From a virus: a stretch of 50,956 bases of DNA. Shown one piece after another: positions 14,929 to 22,936 of this stretch. The stretch covers positions 1 to 50,956 of IMG/VR virus record IMGVR_UViG_3300045973_001484. The stretch is one strand, 5' to 3'. Positions within the stretch are counted from its first letter, which is position 1. The number at the start of each line of letters is the position of its first letter. Under the pieces are notes generated by a model. It was not told where the DNA came from. It searched no databases and was given only the letters and a program-made list of their open reading frames with translations. The position numbers were made by a program, and so were the translations under genes.

Positions 14929-15123
14929 ATGGGAAAAATGAAAGAAAATCCGCGCTATAAAGTGCTCTCGTTTCGAGTCACTGAGGATGAATTGGCAGAA
15001 ATTGAATCCGTAATGATCGGTGGCAGCCGCAATGATTTTCTCCGTGATGCCGTACTGAAACAGGCCAGAGAAGATGACCAACGGTATAAATCCATGGCAA
15101 CGGCAAAACAGGCTGCGTTATGA
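14929..15123 (+). CDS. Ribbon-helix-helix-like protein, 64 aa
   Basis: KVLSFRVTEDELAEIESV followed by SRNDFLRDAVL fits a ribbon-helix-helix DNA-binding fold (strand, helix, turn, helix) as in MobC/CopG proteins. A lysine-rich tail ends the chain. Probably a small dimeric repressor in the middle operon. Confidence 0.55.
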   Translation: MGKMKENPRYKVLSFRVTEDELAEIESVMIGGSRNDFLRDAVLKQAREDDQRYKSMATAKQAAL

Positions 15124-15602
15124 GCCGGGAGATCACGATACACCAACCTGCCCAGCAATACAGCGTCCAGGGGTTTGCCATACGCGCTCCGGGCGGTAAA
15201 ACCGTGCAGGGATTGCAATCATTGATTGCTTGGCGCAATGCCCATGCCGAGGCTCCGGATTACTGGCTCAGGGCATTGGTTTGCGAGGCGTTTCAGCACC
15301 TGTTTTCGCGCCGCATGTATGACACGCCCGCTGCTGATGTAATTGTGATTGTTGCCGAGGATTGGGTCAGGCTTATTGGCAAGGGGCTTGTTGAGGAGAT
15401 AGATCGAGACCGGCTCATTGCCGGATTTGAGCGCATCGAACTTGAATGCCGCCGTTGGCCGCAACCAGTTGATTTAATGAAACGGTTGGCCCTCCGCATA
15501 GTGAAACCGCAGGCCGGGACGATAAACGTAACGGCGATAGATGAAGCGGCCCACGAGCGTACCGCTGAGGCATTGGATAAAATATTGGAGAGCTTGACAT
15601 GA
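15120..15602 (+). CDS. Hypothetical protein, 160 aa
   Basis: Overlaps both neighbours by 4 bp (ATGA). Helix-rich with the RRWPQPVDLMKRL motif often seen in phage proteins placed just before Gp16/GemA. Role unknown. Confidence 0.5.
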   Translation: MSREITIHQPAQQYSVQGFAIRAPGGKTVQGLQSLIAWRNAHAEAPDYWLRALVCEAFQHLFSRRMYDTPAADVIVIVAEDWVRLIGKGLVEEIDRDRLIAGFERIELECRRWPQPVDLMKRLALRIVKPQAGTINVTAIDEAAHERTAEALDKILESLT

Positions 15603-16219
15603 AAACAAAGACAAATCCCCCCCGGCCCCCCTTTAAAAAAGTGGGGAGAAATCGCCCGACCCTGCCGATCAGCAGCGCGCAGCGCACTGTAATCATGTTG
15701 ATCTGCACGCAGTTCGGTATATCCAAATCCGAACGCGCCGGCATGCTTCAGGACCGTTACGGCAAATCATCCAGCAGCGACCTCACCTCCGATCAGGCCG
15801 GACACTTCATCGCTGAGTTTGAAAAGAAGGGCTTTATCATCAAGCCGAAGAAAGGCCTGACCACGGCGCTGCCGCCGCGTGGCACGGTGCGCCGCCCAAT
15901 CTCTCGGACGGCGGGCAATGTCGTTGCCCTGGTCAGCCAGGACGAACGGGACAAGATCGCCTCCGTGGCCGGTTTGATCGAGTGGCGGGTTGAGGATGGT
16001 CTGCAACTCTTCCTGGAGAAACGCATGGGTATCAAGGGCGGTAAGGTTCGTACATCCGGAGAAGCCTATCTGGCGATTGAGGGCCTGAAAAAGATGTTTG
16101 AGAACGGCATGAAGGCCACGCACGGCAAGGACTGGTGGCGTACCCTTCGGCTCCGCTCAGGGACCGCCGAGGGAATACTGGAATATATCGAGCTGCACTG
16201 TCCGGAGGAGTGGCGATGA
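15599..16219 (+). CDS. Gp16/GemA family regulator (DUF1018)
   Basis: The Gp16 domain spans about residues 28-206, with a winged-helix-like C-terminal end (LRLRSGTAEGILEYI). In Mu this region modulates host gene expression and replication through GemA. The first 20 residues are encoded by a C-rich/A-rich palindrome-like segment (bases 15612-15645) giving a PPRPPFKK peptide, the hallmark of an extragenic repeat inserted into the start of the gene. Confidence 0.75.
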   Translation: MKTKTNPPRPPFKKVGRNRPTLPISSAQRTVIMLICTQFGISKSERAGMLQDRYGKSSSSDLTSDQAGHFIAEFEKKGFIIKPKKGLTTALPPRGTVRRPISRTAGNVVALVSQDERDKIASVAGLIEWRVEDGLQLFLEKRMGIKGGKVRTSGEAYLAIEGLKKMFENGMKATHGKDWWRTLRLRSGTAEGILEYIELHCPEEWR

Positions 16220-16428
16220 TAGGTGGCTATGTAACATTTTATTTAGATGAGGATGCCTATGAATCCAGGCGATTATTAGACTCGATACAGGGGTTGCGGA
16301 TTAACGGTCAGCGCCCTAAATCTTACCAACTGAAATTTTCTGAGGGGTCACTCACTGCTGATGAAGCGGATAGATTAAATCAGTGGATCCGCATGATACC
16401 GACTGTGCTGGAAATACGAAAATCATGA
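16216..16428 (+). CDS. Hypothetical protein, 70 aa
   Basis: Starts in the stop of the Gp16 gene with CGGAGGAG upstream. Alpha/beta pattern, no recognised motif. Confidence 0.45.
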   Translation: MIGGYVTFYLDEDAYESRRLLDSIQGLRINGQRPKSYQLKFSEGSLTADEADRLNQWIRMIPTVLEIRKS

Positions 16429-16745
16429 CTCAATCAACCGAGGAAAAACTAAAAGGAATGCTCTCCGCTGCCGGATTGCCGCAACGCGGCAGCTACCGCA
16501 GTGGTGAAGTCTGCACCATCCTCGGTATTGGTGCGGCCACGTTCTGGAGGTTGGTGAACAGATTTGAGAAGGATGAAGCCGGCCAGCTTGTGCATCCGGA
16601 TAGTCTTGACTCGATCATGCTCCGCCTGCAGCGCCGGGTTACGTACAGCGAGTTAGTGGCATTCCTCACCAGGAACAACAGCTACACCCGGCAAAATGCC
16701 GTGGACCCGAAGCAAATGGCGTTGTTTGAGGAGGAGGCCGCATGA
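16425..16745 (+). CDS. HTH protein in the position of Mu Mor, 106 aa
   Basis: A MerR/AlpA-like helix-turn-helix (YRSGEVCTILGIGAATFWRLV) is followed by a helical segment. It lies directly after Gp16, where Mu encodes the middle-gene activator Mor, so it may activate middle or late genes. It does not share obvious Mor/C sequence, so the equivalence is positional only. Confidence 0.55.
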   Translation: MTQSTEEKLKGMLSAAGLPQRGSYRSGEVCTILGIGAATFWRLVNRFEKDEAGQLVHPDSLDSIMLRLQRRVTYSELVAFLTRNNSYTRQNAVDPKQMALFEEEAA

Positions 16746-16960
16746 TTTCCATTACCTGTCATTGTCGCTATACCGCAGATCTCTTCGATTTCACCCACAC
16801 ACCCATCAGCGGAGATCTGCCACCAGGACACTTCCAGTGCCCGAAGTGTGGCATTGCCTGGCGTCGGCACGAGAGTGAACATCGGATACTGCGTGCCGGG
16901 TCGGAAGCTACGATCGTTGCTGGTCGGGTGGATGTGGTTTTGATGGATAGCAGACTATAA
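16742..16960 (+). CDS. Cys-rich small protein, 72 aa
   Basis: CHC near residue 6 and CPKCG near 33 make a likely zinc site. Overlaps the upstream gene by 4 bp. Function unknown. Confidence 0.45.
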   Translation: MISITCHCRYTADLFDFTHTPISGDLPPGHFQCPKCGIAWRRHESEHRILRAGSEATIVAGRVDVVLMDSRL

Positions 16961-16977
16961 ACATAGAGAGGTGAATC

Positions 16978-17234
16978 ATGAGTGAAATGGTGAAAGTACG
17001 GATTCAGACATCACAAAAAGTCTATTACGACCAGACTGTTGAAATGACCCGCGAAGCATGGAAAAACTGAAAGTTACGCCTGAGAGGCTAATGGAATCTG
17101 AGGACATGGGGCCACTTTCCGACCTTCTTAACATCAATGACTGCTCTAACTGGGATAATTATGACGAGCCGGAATTGAATGTTGTTGACGATGAAGGAAA
17201 ACCGGTACAGCCCGAAGATTACTATTGCCCGTAG
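16978..17234 (+). CDS. Small phage protein split by a -1 shift, 85 aa when joined
   Basis: Frame 0 from 16978 (AGAGAGGTG upstream) stops at 17070 after 30 codons. The -1 frame continues without a break to 17234. Slippage on the heptamer GAAAAAC (17061-17067), directly before the stop, joins WKN to LKVTPERL and gives one protein-like chain of 85 residues. Either a programmed -1 shift or a one-base indel in the A5 tract. An ATG at 17058 could instead start the second part as a 58-residue protein. Function unknown. Confidence 0.5.
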
Positions 17235-17309
17235 TATATACGGCTAACGGCCAGACGGTGAATAGCCGGTTTTGGTGCTGTTCCGCTGTTCTGATTATGT
17301 GAGGATATC

Positions 17310-17507
17310 ATGGCAAATTGTCCTAAATGTGGTCACATATTTACAGTCAGAGTTACGAAGCGCTCTGCCAATAAAGCACAGCCAGTCAATTGTAAAGCTC
17401 TGCCAAAGGGGCTGAGATATTGTCCAGAATATTGCCCCTCGCGGAACTCAGATGTTTGTGTGGAATTGTCGCGTAGTCTCGAAATTGCCGACTCTCTACG
17501 TCAATAA
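17310..17507 (+). CDS. Cys-rich zinc-binding-like protein, 65 aa
   Basis: CPKCG opens the chain, and further cysteines follow at about 28, 38, 42 and 50. Its own leader (17235-17309) precedes it. No known family. Confidence 0.5.
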   Translation: MANCPKCGHIFTVRVTKRSANKAQPVNCKALPKGLRYCPEYCPSRNSDVCVELSRSLEIADSLRQ

Positions 17508-17584
17508 TATGTTTTTAACTTAACGGGTTGCGTACGTGCGGCCTGAACGCACCATACGCGGGCTATGCTTTGAGGAAGTGAACG

Positions 17585-17884
17585 ATGAAATTTGAAATGC
17601 CTGATAACGTGGTCAGCCTTGAAGTATTCCGGGCAGATCGTCAACTGAAAGCCCTTAAAGGACTATGCCCCCATAAACGACTTGGCATTGACCCTCTGGA
17701 CGGCCTTTATTGTCTTGATTGCGAACGGCAGTTAAATGCAATCGAATGGATAATCGGGAACATTGACCAGTGGCGCATAATTCACCAGAGGATGAAAGCA
17801 GCACAAGAAGTAGGGGCCAAAGCGTATGAGCGCAATAGAGTCAAGTGCGTTCACTGCAAGAATATGACGCCAATTATTCGGTAA
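17585..17884 (+). CDS. Zinc-binding-like protein, 99 aa
   Basis: CPHKR at residue 28, CLDCERQ near 43 and CVHCKN near 88 suggest one or two zinc sites, separated by a helix with IEWIIGNIDQW. GAGGAAG precedes the ATG. Function unknown. Confidence 0.5.
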   Translation: MKFEMPDNVVSLEVFRADRQLKALKGLCPHKRLGIDPLDGLYCLDCERQLNAIEWIIGNIDQWRIIHQRMKAAQEVGAKAYERNRVKCVHCKNMTPIIR

Positions 17885-17903
17885 GCATAACGGCTTAGAG
17901 CTA

Positions 17904-17926
17904 AGGGGCGGGCATTATCCGCCCTT
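17904..17926 (+). terminator. Hairpin between Cys-rich genes
   Basis: GGGCGG pairs with CCGCCC across 7 nt, extended by two weaker pairs, followed by a short TT. Could be a partial terminator or leader structure for the gene at 17977. Confidence 0.4.
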
Positions 17927-17976
17927 ATCCAGCGCCTTGGTTATGGCGTATATATCAACAAAGGAGAATCACCACC

Positions 17977-18201
17977 ATGTCATATTCGTTGGAAACACCA
18001 TGCTGTAACTACCCTTCTCCAATCCCCGGAGGTCAAGGGGATTGCGTTAAAAAAGACATTTGTACTGATCGTTGCGTAATTCAGGGCGCAATCAATGCCG
18101 TTCACATGATGCCCGTTGGAGTAGGTCACTTGGGCGGCGGCTCCATCGTTATCAACTGCTCCAACAAACAATTGGCACAGCCGGAAACACCGGCAGAATA
18201 A
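17977..18201 (+). CDS. Cys-rich hypothetical protein, 74 aa
   Basis: Six cysteines in the first 35 residues (CC, CVKKDIC, C) and a Gly-rich middle. AAAGGAG at 11 nt supports the start. Last confident gene of the middle block. Function unknown. Confidence 0.45.
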   Translation: MSYSLETPCCNYPSPIPGGQGDCVKKDICTDRCVIQGAINAVHMMPVGVGHLGGGSIVINCSNKQLAQPETPAE

Positions 18202-18207
18202 AAAACT

Positions 18208-18330
18208 ATGGCAATCAGCAATAATGCTACTGTGCGCCATAACTCTGAGCACAGCGGCGGAACGCAGTGGAGTCCGCTGCTGCGGGAGTTAGGCCCTCCT
18301 TCCCTTGACAACCCCTCCCGAAAAGAGTAA
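18208..18330 (+). CDS. Possible 40-aa peptide
   Basis: A short hydrophilic frame with no clear SD. It is listed because it fills the space to the terminator region; it may not be expressed. Confidence 0.2.
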   Translation: MAISNNATVRHNSEHSGGTQWSPLLRELGPPSLDNPSRKE

Positions 18331-18402
18331 ACAGGCCCGAAATAGCCCTACAGTAAACTTTCTCGCATCACCCCCACATACCCTATCAAACAGAATCAAA
18401 CG

Positions 18403-18425
18403 AACGCGCCCCCCGGCGCGTTTTT
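18403..18425 (+). terminator. Rho-independent terminator closing the early/middle block
   Basis: AACGCGCC pairs with GGCGCGTT around CCCC and runs into T5. It separates the early/middle genes from the lysis and morphogenesis genes. The 18331-18654 stretch holds no convincing gene. Confidence 0.8.
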
Positions 18426-18515
18426 CGTTATTGTCCCTCCCGTAGCACCCAACCCCCGATAACACCCGAGCCCATGAGGCCACGTGATCCCGGCGCCAAC
18501 TTCCCAGGCGAGACA

Positions 18516-18539
18516 GAGACACCCTTCACGGGGTGTCTC
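18516..18539. terminator. Hairpin upstream of the lysis genes
   Basis: GAGACACCC pairs perfectly with GGGTGTCTC around 6 nt. A partial second copy (GACACCC...GGGGTG) lies at about 18606-18623, giving a repeated stem motif in the leader of the endolysin gene. It could be a late-promoter element or a second terminator. Confidence 0.45.
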
Positions 18540-18654
18540 AAACAAATTTCGAGGCCATCCGGCCACCACATATACCAAGCAGCACAAGCGTAGCGCCCGG
18601 CATGTCAGACACCCTATGGGGTGCGAGGCATCGCCGGGCGTCCTGGGAGAACCA

Positions 18655-19293
18655 ATGGTAACCGCCGATCAGTTTGCAGCTTTATTTCCCAACAACAAGC
18701 AACCCTCCATCTGGGCGGCGGCACTTACAGCAATCCTGCCAAAGTACTGCATCGATACGCCGCTCCGCATCTCCGCATTTCTTGCCCAGTGCGGCCACGA
18801 AAGTGCCGGCTTTACTGTGCTGGTAGAGAACCTCAATTACAGCGCCGAGGGGCTTGCCGCCACATGGCCTGATCGCTACGCAATTGATCCCAAAGTGATA
18901 ACCAAATCGCCGAATGCGCTGGCCAAACGACTGCACCGCAATCCGGAGGCCATTGCCAACAACGTCTATGCCAATCGCCTGGGCAACGGTAATGAGGCAT
19001 CTGGCGACGGCTGGGCTCATCGGGGACGGGGAGCGATCCAGTGCACCGGCAGAGGTAATTACATCAACTTCGCCACGGCGGTGGCTAAACCATATGCTGA
19101 AATCGCGGCGTATCTCGAAACTCCTGAAGGCGCAGTCGAATCGGCGTGCTGGTTTTGGGATCGCAACAGGCTGAATCTCCTGGCCGATGCCGAAAAAACG
19201 CCACACATAACCAGGATCATCAACGGAGGATTTAACGGCCTGGCTGATCGTTCCAGCCGTTACGATCTGGCCCGAACGATATTTACCGCGTAA
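18655..19293 (+). CDS. Endolysin, glycoside hydrolase family 19
   Basis: 212 residues of a GH19 (chitinase-like) lysozyme. The general-acid Glu is in QCGHESAGF (Glu49), and the substrate-cleft motif RGRGAIQCTGRGNY is present (about 123-136). GH19 endolysins cut the glycan backbone of peptidoglycan. There is no signal peptide, so release needs the holin encoded downstream. TGGGAG precedes the ATG at 18655. Longer upstream starts would translate the hairpin leader. Confidence 0.88.
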   Translation: MVTADQFAALFPNNKQPSIWAAALTAILPKYCIDTPLRISAFLAQCGHESAGFTVLVENLNYSAEGLAATWPDRYAIDPKVITKSPNALAKRLHRNPEAIANNVYANRLGNGNEASGDGWAHRGRGAIQCTGRGNYINFATAVAKPYAEIAAYLETPEGAVESACWFWDRNRLNLLADAEKTPHITRIINGGFNGLADRSSRYDLARTIFTA

Positions 19294-19321
19294 CGCACAT
19301 ACCCCAAGCAAAGGAGATTAT

Positions 19322-19936
19322 ATGAAAACTTGGTACAACAGCAAAACTCTGTGGGTGAACATGCTGGCAGTCATGGCGTTTTATGGGCAGAGCCGGTACG
19401 GCTTTGTTATCGATGCCGAAACTCAGGCAGGGCTGCTCGCCGTCATCAACCTGTTTCTGCGCGTCATCACCAATACACCGATTATCTGGAAAAACGACGC
19501 CTCCAATCCATTGGCCAACGACTCGGGGCGTATTCTGGCGCCGCTGATTAATATGCTGCTGCTGGCGGCATTGGCGCTGATCAGCGCCTGTACAACCCTT
19601 GGAACTGCCAATCCGCAGATCTCCACCGAATCACCTCTCCAGAAGGCGGGCAAATCGCTTCTGTCCGTCAAAAATCAAATCAATGTTGCCGCCTCCCAGG
19701 TAAATGCTCTCTGTGCCAGTAAAAAGCTGACTCCGGACATTTGCCGCCAGGCGAAGGGGATCTACGACGCGAGCAAACCAACCTATGACAGCGCGGTAGA
19801 CGCGTACCAACAGCTGTCATCAGACCCGTCAGGGGCTGGGGGAGGTGATCCGGCCGCCATCAGTGCGGCACTGATACGGTTGCAGGACGCGGCGGACCAG
19901 CTTCACCTGATTGCTATTTCCGGTGTCGCACTGTGA
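19322..19936 (+). CDS. Holin-like/lipoprotein fusion, 204 aa
   Basis: Residues 1-75 resemble small phage holin-type membrane proteins (KTLWVNMLAVMAF, then a second helix near 35-55). In frame follows a textbook lipoprotein signal (MLLLAALALISAC, Met78, Cys90) and a periplasmic helical domain of about 110 residues, as in an outer-membrane spanin subunit. It may be one fused protein, or the lipoprotein may start separately at 19553, where no good SD is seen. Adjacent to the endolysin, so a lysis function is likely. Confidence 0.55.
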   Translation: MKTWYNSKTLWVNMLAVMAFYGQSRYGFVIDAETQAGLLAVINLFLRVITNTPIIWKNDASNPLANDSGRILAPLINMLLLAALALISACTTLGTANPQISTESPLQKAGKSLLSVKNQINVAASQVNALCASKKLTPDICRQAKGIYDASKPTYDSAVDAYQQLSSDPSGAGGGDPAAISAALIRLQDAADQLHLIAISGVAL

Positions 19937-20130
19937 CCGCCGCAGAGATCGCGCAGCTGGCCATTATCCTGGCCCCCATTGCCAGCAATCTGGCTGTTGA
20001 AGGGGGCAAGGTCATCGCAACGTACCGCGAAAACATCGCCCAGGAGCAACTCAACACAGCGATCGAGCTGTCCAGGTCGGCAACCTGGCCGGAACTTGAT
20101 TTCACCAGTAAGCCGAGTGTTCAAGGCTGA
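19933..20130 (+). CDS. Small membrane protein of the lysis cluster, 65 aa
   Basis: GTG start overlapping the previous stop. One hydrophobic N-terminal segment (about 4-22), then a charged helix. Possibly a lysis accessory or spanin partner; not recognised. Confidence 0.45.
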   Translation: MTAAEIAQLAIILAPIASNLAVEGGKVIATYRENIAQEQLNTAIELSRSATWPELDFTSKPSVQG

Positions 20131-20345
20131 TGGATGACGGAGATCGCGCCCAGGCATCCCTGGATGCATTTATTGCCGGTGCGCTGTTAGAACACCACCG
20201 CCGCCAGCCGCACGGTCCTGGTGCGGATGAATGTGAATTCTGCGGCGAGGAAATCCCGGAAGCGCGGAAAAAGGCGCAACCAAGCTGTACCACATGCATT
20301 GAGTGTCAAACCAAACTTGAAATTAACTCCCGGAGGCACCTGTGA
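20130..20345 (+). CDS. DksA/TraR family zinc-finger protein, 71 aa
   Basis: The C4 zinc finger of the family is complete: CEFCGEEIP (about 35-43) and CTTCIECQ (about 53-60), with an N-terminal helix carrying DRAQASLDAFI. Short TraR-type members bind in the RNA polymerase secondary channel and act without ppGpp. Phage copies at this place between lysis and terminase genes are common and may redirect host transcription late in infection. Confidence 0.8.
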   Translation: MDDGDRAQASLDAFIAGALLEHHRRQPHGPGADECEFCGEEIPEARKKAQPSCTTCIECQTKLEINSRRHL

Positions 20346-20677
20346 CACCAGAGCAAATCGCCGCCCTGACAGCTATTTCTACCATCCTTTCCAAGGTCGG
20401 CACCTGGCCGATCGGGTCCATCGTGGCGGCCGTAGTATTCGGCCCCTGGATAGTGATGGGATTTATCGCCCGTGGCATGGAAAAACGCCATGAGGCCGCA
20501 ATCCAGATGTACACGGAAAACGTCAAACTGGTAGTTAACTACGAAAAGATCGCCGAAGGGCTGCAGAGTATTATTGTTCTGTCAACCCAGAAAATGACTG
20601 AGGTTAAGGACCGCGTTGATAACAACCTCTTCTGCCCAATGATGCGCAAAGACCAAAAAGTGGAGAAACAGATATGA
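20342..20677 (+). CDS. Membrane-anchored helical protein, 111 aa
   Basis: A GTG start overlaps the upstream stop. One strong membrane segment (about 25-47), then a long amphipathic helix with a Cys near the end. The topology resembles an inner-membrane spanin or the tail-linked membrane proteins found here in Mu-like phages. Confidence 0.5.
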   Translation: MTPEQIAALTAISTILSKVGTWPIGSIVAAVVFGPWIVMGFIARGMEKRHEAAIQMYTENVKLVVNYEKIAEGLQSIIVLSTQKMTEVKDRVDNNLFCPMMRKDQKVEKQI

Positions 20678-20919
20678 GCCTGGAACGCGCCGCCATGAAA
20701 GGGGAGTTGGTCGAGATGGAGCTGCATGCCGATAATCTCCGTAATCTGATTAAAGGCACCGCCGAGGGACTCCGCGTGAAACTGAATACCACCCGGATTC
20801 TGCCAGAGGATCTGGATATCTCGGTTATCGACGCGCAAACAGATCAACTGAAAACATCATGGGCTGAGTTGATTTTTCTCAAGTCACGGATCTCAGAATA
20901 TAAGCGAGAGCTTGCCTGA
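20674..20919 (+). CDS. Hypothetical helical protein, 81 aa
   Basis: Nearly all helix; ATGA overlap upstream and a TGATGG junction downstream. Proteins of this type usually precede the small terminase in Mu-like phages. Confidence 0.5.
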   Translation: MSLERAAMKGELVEMELHADNLRNLIKGTAEGLRVKLNTTRILPEDLDISVIDAQTDQLKTSWAELIFLKSRISEYKRELA

Positions 20920-21413
20920 TGGCTGAGAAAGGCGCGCGCATAACTCTGGAGCCAGTAGCCCGACAGATGTTTGTTGAGGGGAAATCTCTAAGCGATATCG
21001 AAGCCGAACTGGGGGTGTCCCGTCAGTCTCTGTCCGACTGGAAGGGGCGCACAAAAAAGCCGGGTGAAGATAAGGATGAGTGGGACAAAGCCCGCGAACG
21101 CAAGGTTAGTTTCGGCCTGCGCATGGAATCCTTGTTGGAGCAGGAATTGACTTATGCCGAGGAATTGCAGGCGGGGTCAGTGTCCGGCGGTACATTGGAC
21201 AATTTGTCCAAATTGGGCGCCCTGGTAGTCAAATTCAAGAGCATCGAAGCCACTGGCAGCGGTTACGACAAGGGCAAGGTGTTTCTGGAGAATGTGCAGT
21301 GGATGGTTTCCTGGCTTCGGGAAAACGATCCGGAGGGGTTGAAAGCGCTGGCGGCTGATTTCGACGCCATGACCATGCAGTTTAAAGCGGAGTTACTTGG
21401 CGGAGCAATCTGA
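20919..21413 (+). CDS. Small terminase subunit, Mu Gp27-like
   Basis: An N-terminal helix-turn-helix (KSLSDIEAELGVSRQSLSDW) recognises DNA, and a helical oligomerisation region follows. Length (164 residues) and position directly before the large terminase match the Gp27 type. It should recognise phage DNA near the left end for headful packaging. Confidence 0.75.
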   Translation: MAEKGARITLEPVARQMFVEGKSLSDIEAELGVSRQSLSDWKGRTKKPGEDKDEWDKARERKVSFGLRMESLLEQELTYAEELQAGSVSGGTLDNLSKLGALVVKFKSIEATGSGYDKGKVFLENVQWMVSWLRENDPEGLKALAADFDAMTMQFKAELLGGAI

Positions 21414-22936
21414 TGGCAATGCGTAAAAAACAAAACCTCTCAGAGCTGCAGTTTGACGATTACGTCGCCGCACTCCGCAAGCAGATCACCGACAGCGTCT
21501 CGCCGTTTGAGGCCGATACTCCGGCCAAAAAGCGGGAACGGGTAGAGAGCTGCAAGGCTGATCCGCTTCTGTTTATGAAAACCTACCTGCCGCACTACTT
21601 TCCCGGTGAAGAGGCTCCGTGTCATCACGAATGGTGCGAGATGGCAGACACTCCCGGTTTCAACCTGATCGGCGCTCCCCGCGATCACTCGAAAACGACT
21701 ACCGTCACCTTTGGACTGAGGGTCTACTACGCTGCCTATGAGCTGCGCAAATACTCCATGCTCGGCTCAGATACCCATGATCAGGCTACTCGCTTCACCG
21801 TCTCCATCAAGGTAGAGCTGGAAGATAACCCACGCCTCAAGCACGATTTCGGCGACGTGATCGGCAAAACCCGGCAATGGGCCGATGACTATTTCATTAC
21901 CAAGAGCGGCTACCTTATTGAGGCTCTCGGTCGTCAGGATAAATGGCGCGGAAAAAAGAACGGCCCGTACCGCCCCGATGATATCGGCCTGGATGATATG
22001 GAGAACAATCAGACCGTCAAGAGCCCGAACGTTACCAAGGCGATCGTCGATTTCATCCTTGAGGAAGTACTCCCCTGTATGGAAGGGGACTGCGCGGCCA
22101 CTATGGTGGGGAACGTATTCAACGCCAAGAGCGCCATTGCCCAACTGATCGCCAAGGAAGATGAGGAAACCGGCGGGCCGCTCTATAACTCTAAGGTTTA
22201 CGACGCTATTGTAGACGAAGAGGCCCATATCACCCTATGGCCGGCGCGATGGCCATGGGACAAGTTGATGCGCCGCAAGCGGCTCATAGGCACCAAGGCG
22301 TTCAACAAGGAGTACCGCAACAAGACCAGCGAGGAAGATTCACCGTTCCCGGATGAAACCGATAATTATTACGACCGTATCGAGATCATAAACCGGAAGC
22401 TGGTCTTTGCCACCGGCGTAGACCCGACCGCGACTTCCACCTCTAAAAGCGACTTCCGGGCCGTAACCACCTGGGGATTAGACAGAGAGGCGATGGTATT
22501 TTTCTGCATGCACGCCTGGATCAAGCGCCGCTCGATCGGCGAGATGTTCGCCGCCGCCTATGCCCAAAATGAACAGTACCCCGGTAGAGTGCCGATTGAG
22601 GAAAACATGCTGAAAGACTTCCTGCATGAAGCGATTCAGAACTATGCCAAGCAGGTCGGGCACTATCTCCCCTGGGTTCCGATCCACCACAGTACCAACA
22701 AGGTCGATGGCCGAATTATCGGCACCTGCGAGTATCTGTGGGAACATAAGAAGATGTTGTTTGAAAAACGCCATTCCGACCAGAAGATTTGTCGCGAGCA
22801 ATACGTCTACATCAACAACGCCACGGTTAATGATGACGGCCCGGACGCCTCCGAAATGGCAATCAGCTTCCTGCAAAAAGGTTCCGGTTTCCGAGTCACC
22901 GATTGCTATCCCGAATTCACGGAGTGTTCCGCATGA
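21413..22936 (+). CDS. Terminase large subunit, Mu Gp28-like
   Basis: 507 residues. The ATPase half has a Walker A variant (GAPRDHSKTT, about 84-93) and Walker B DIGLDDME. The nuclease half begins with VDPTAT, where Asp is the first RNase H-fold metal ligand. Packages DNA into the prohead through the portal and cuts it after a headful. Overlaps its neighbours on both sides. Confidence 0.88.
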   Translation: MAMRKKQNLSELQFDDYVAALRKQITDSVSPFEADTPAKKRERVESCKADPLLFMKTYLPHYFPGEEAPCHHEWCEMADTPGFNLIGAPRDHSKTTTVTFGLRVYYAAYELRKYSMLGSDTHDQATRFTVSIKVELEDNPRLKHDFGDVIGKTRQWADDYFITKSGYLIEALGRQDKWRGKKNGPYRPDDIGLDDMENNQTVKSPNVTKAIVDFILEEVLPCMEGDCAATMVGNVFNAKSAIAQLIAKEDEETGGPLYNSKVYDAIVDEEAHITLWPARWPWDKLMRRKRLIGTKAFNKEYRNKTSEEDSPFPDETDNYYDRIEIINRKLVFATGVDPTATSTSKSDFRAVTTWGLDREAMVFFCMHAWIKRRSIGEMFAAAYAQNEQYPGRVPIEENMLKDFLHEAIQNYAKQVGHYLPWVPIHHSTNKVDGRIIGTCEYLWEHKKMLFEKRHSDQKICREQYVYINNATVNDDGPDASEMAISFLQKGSGFRVTDCYPEFTECSA

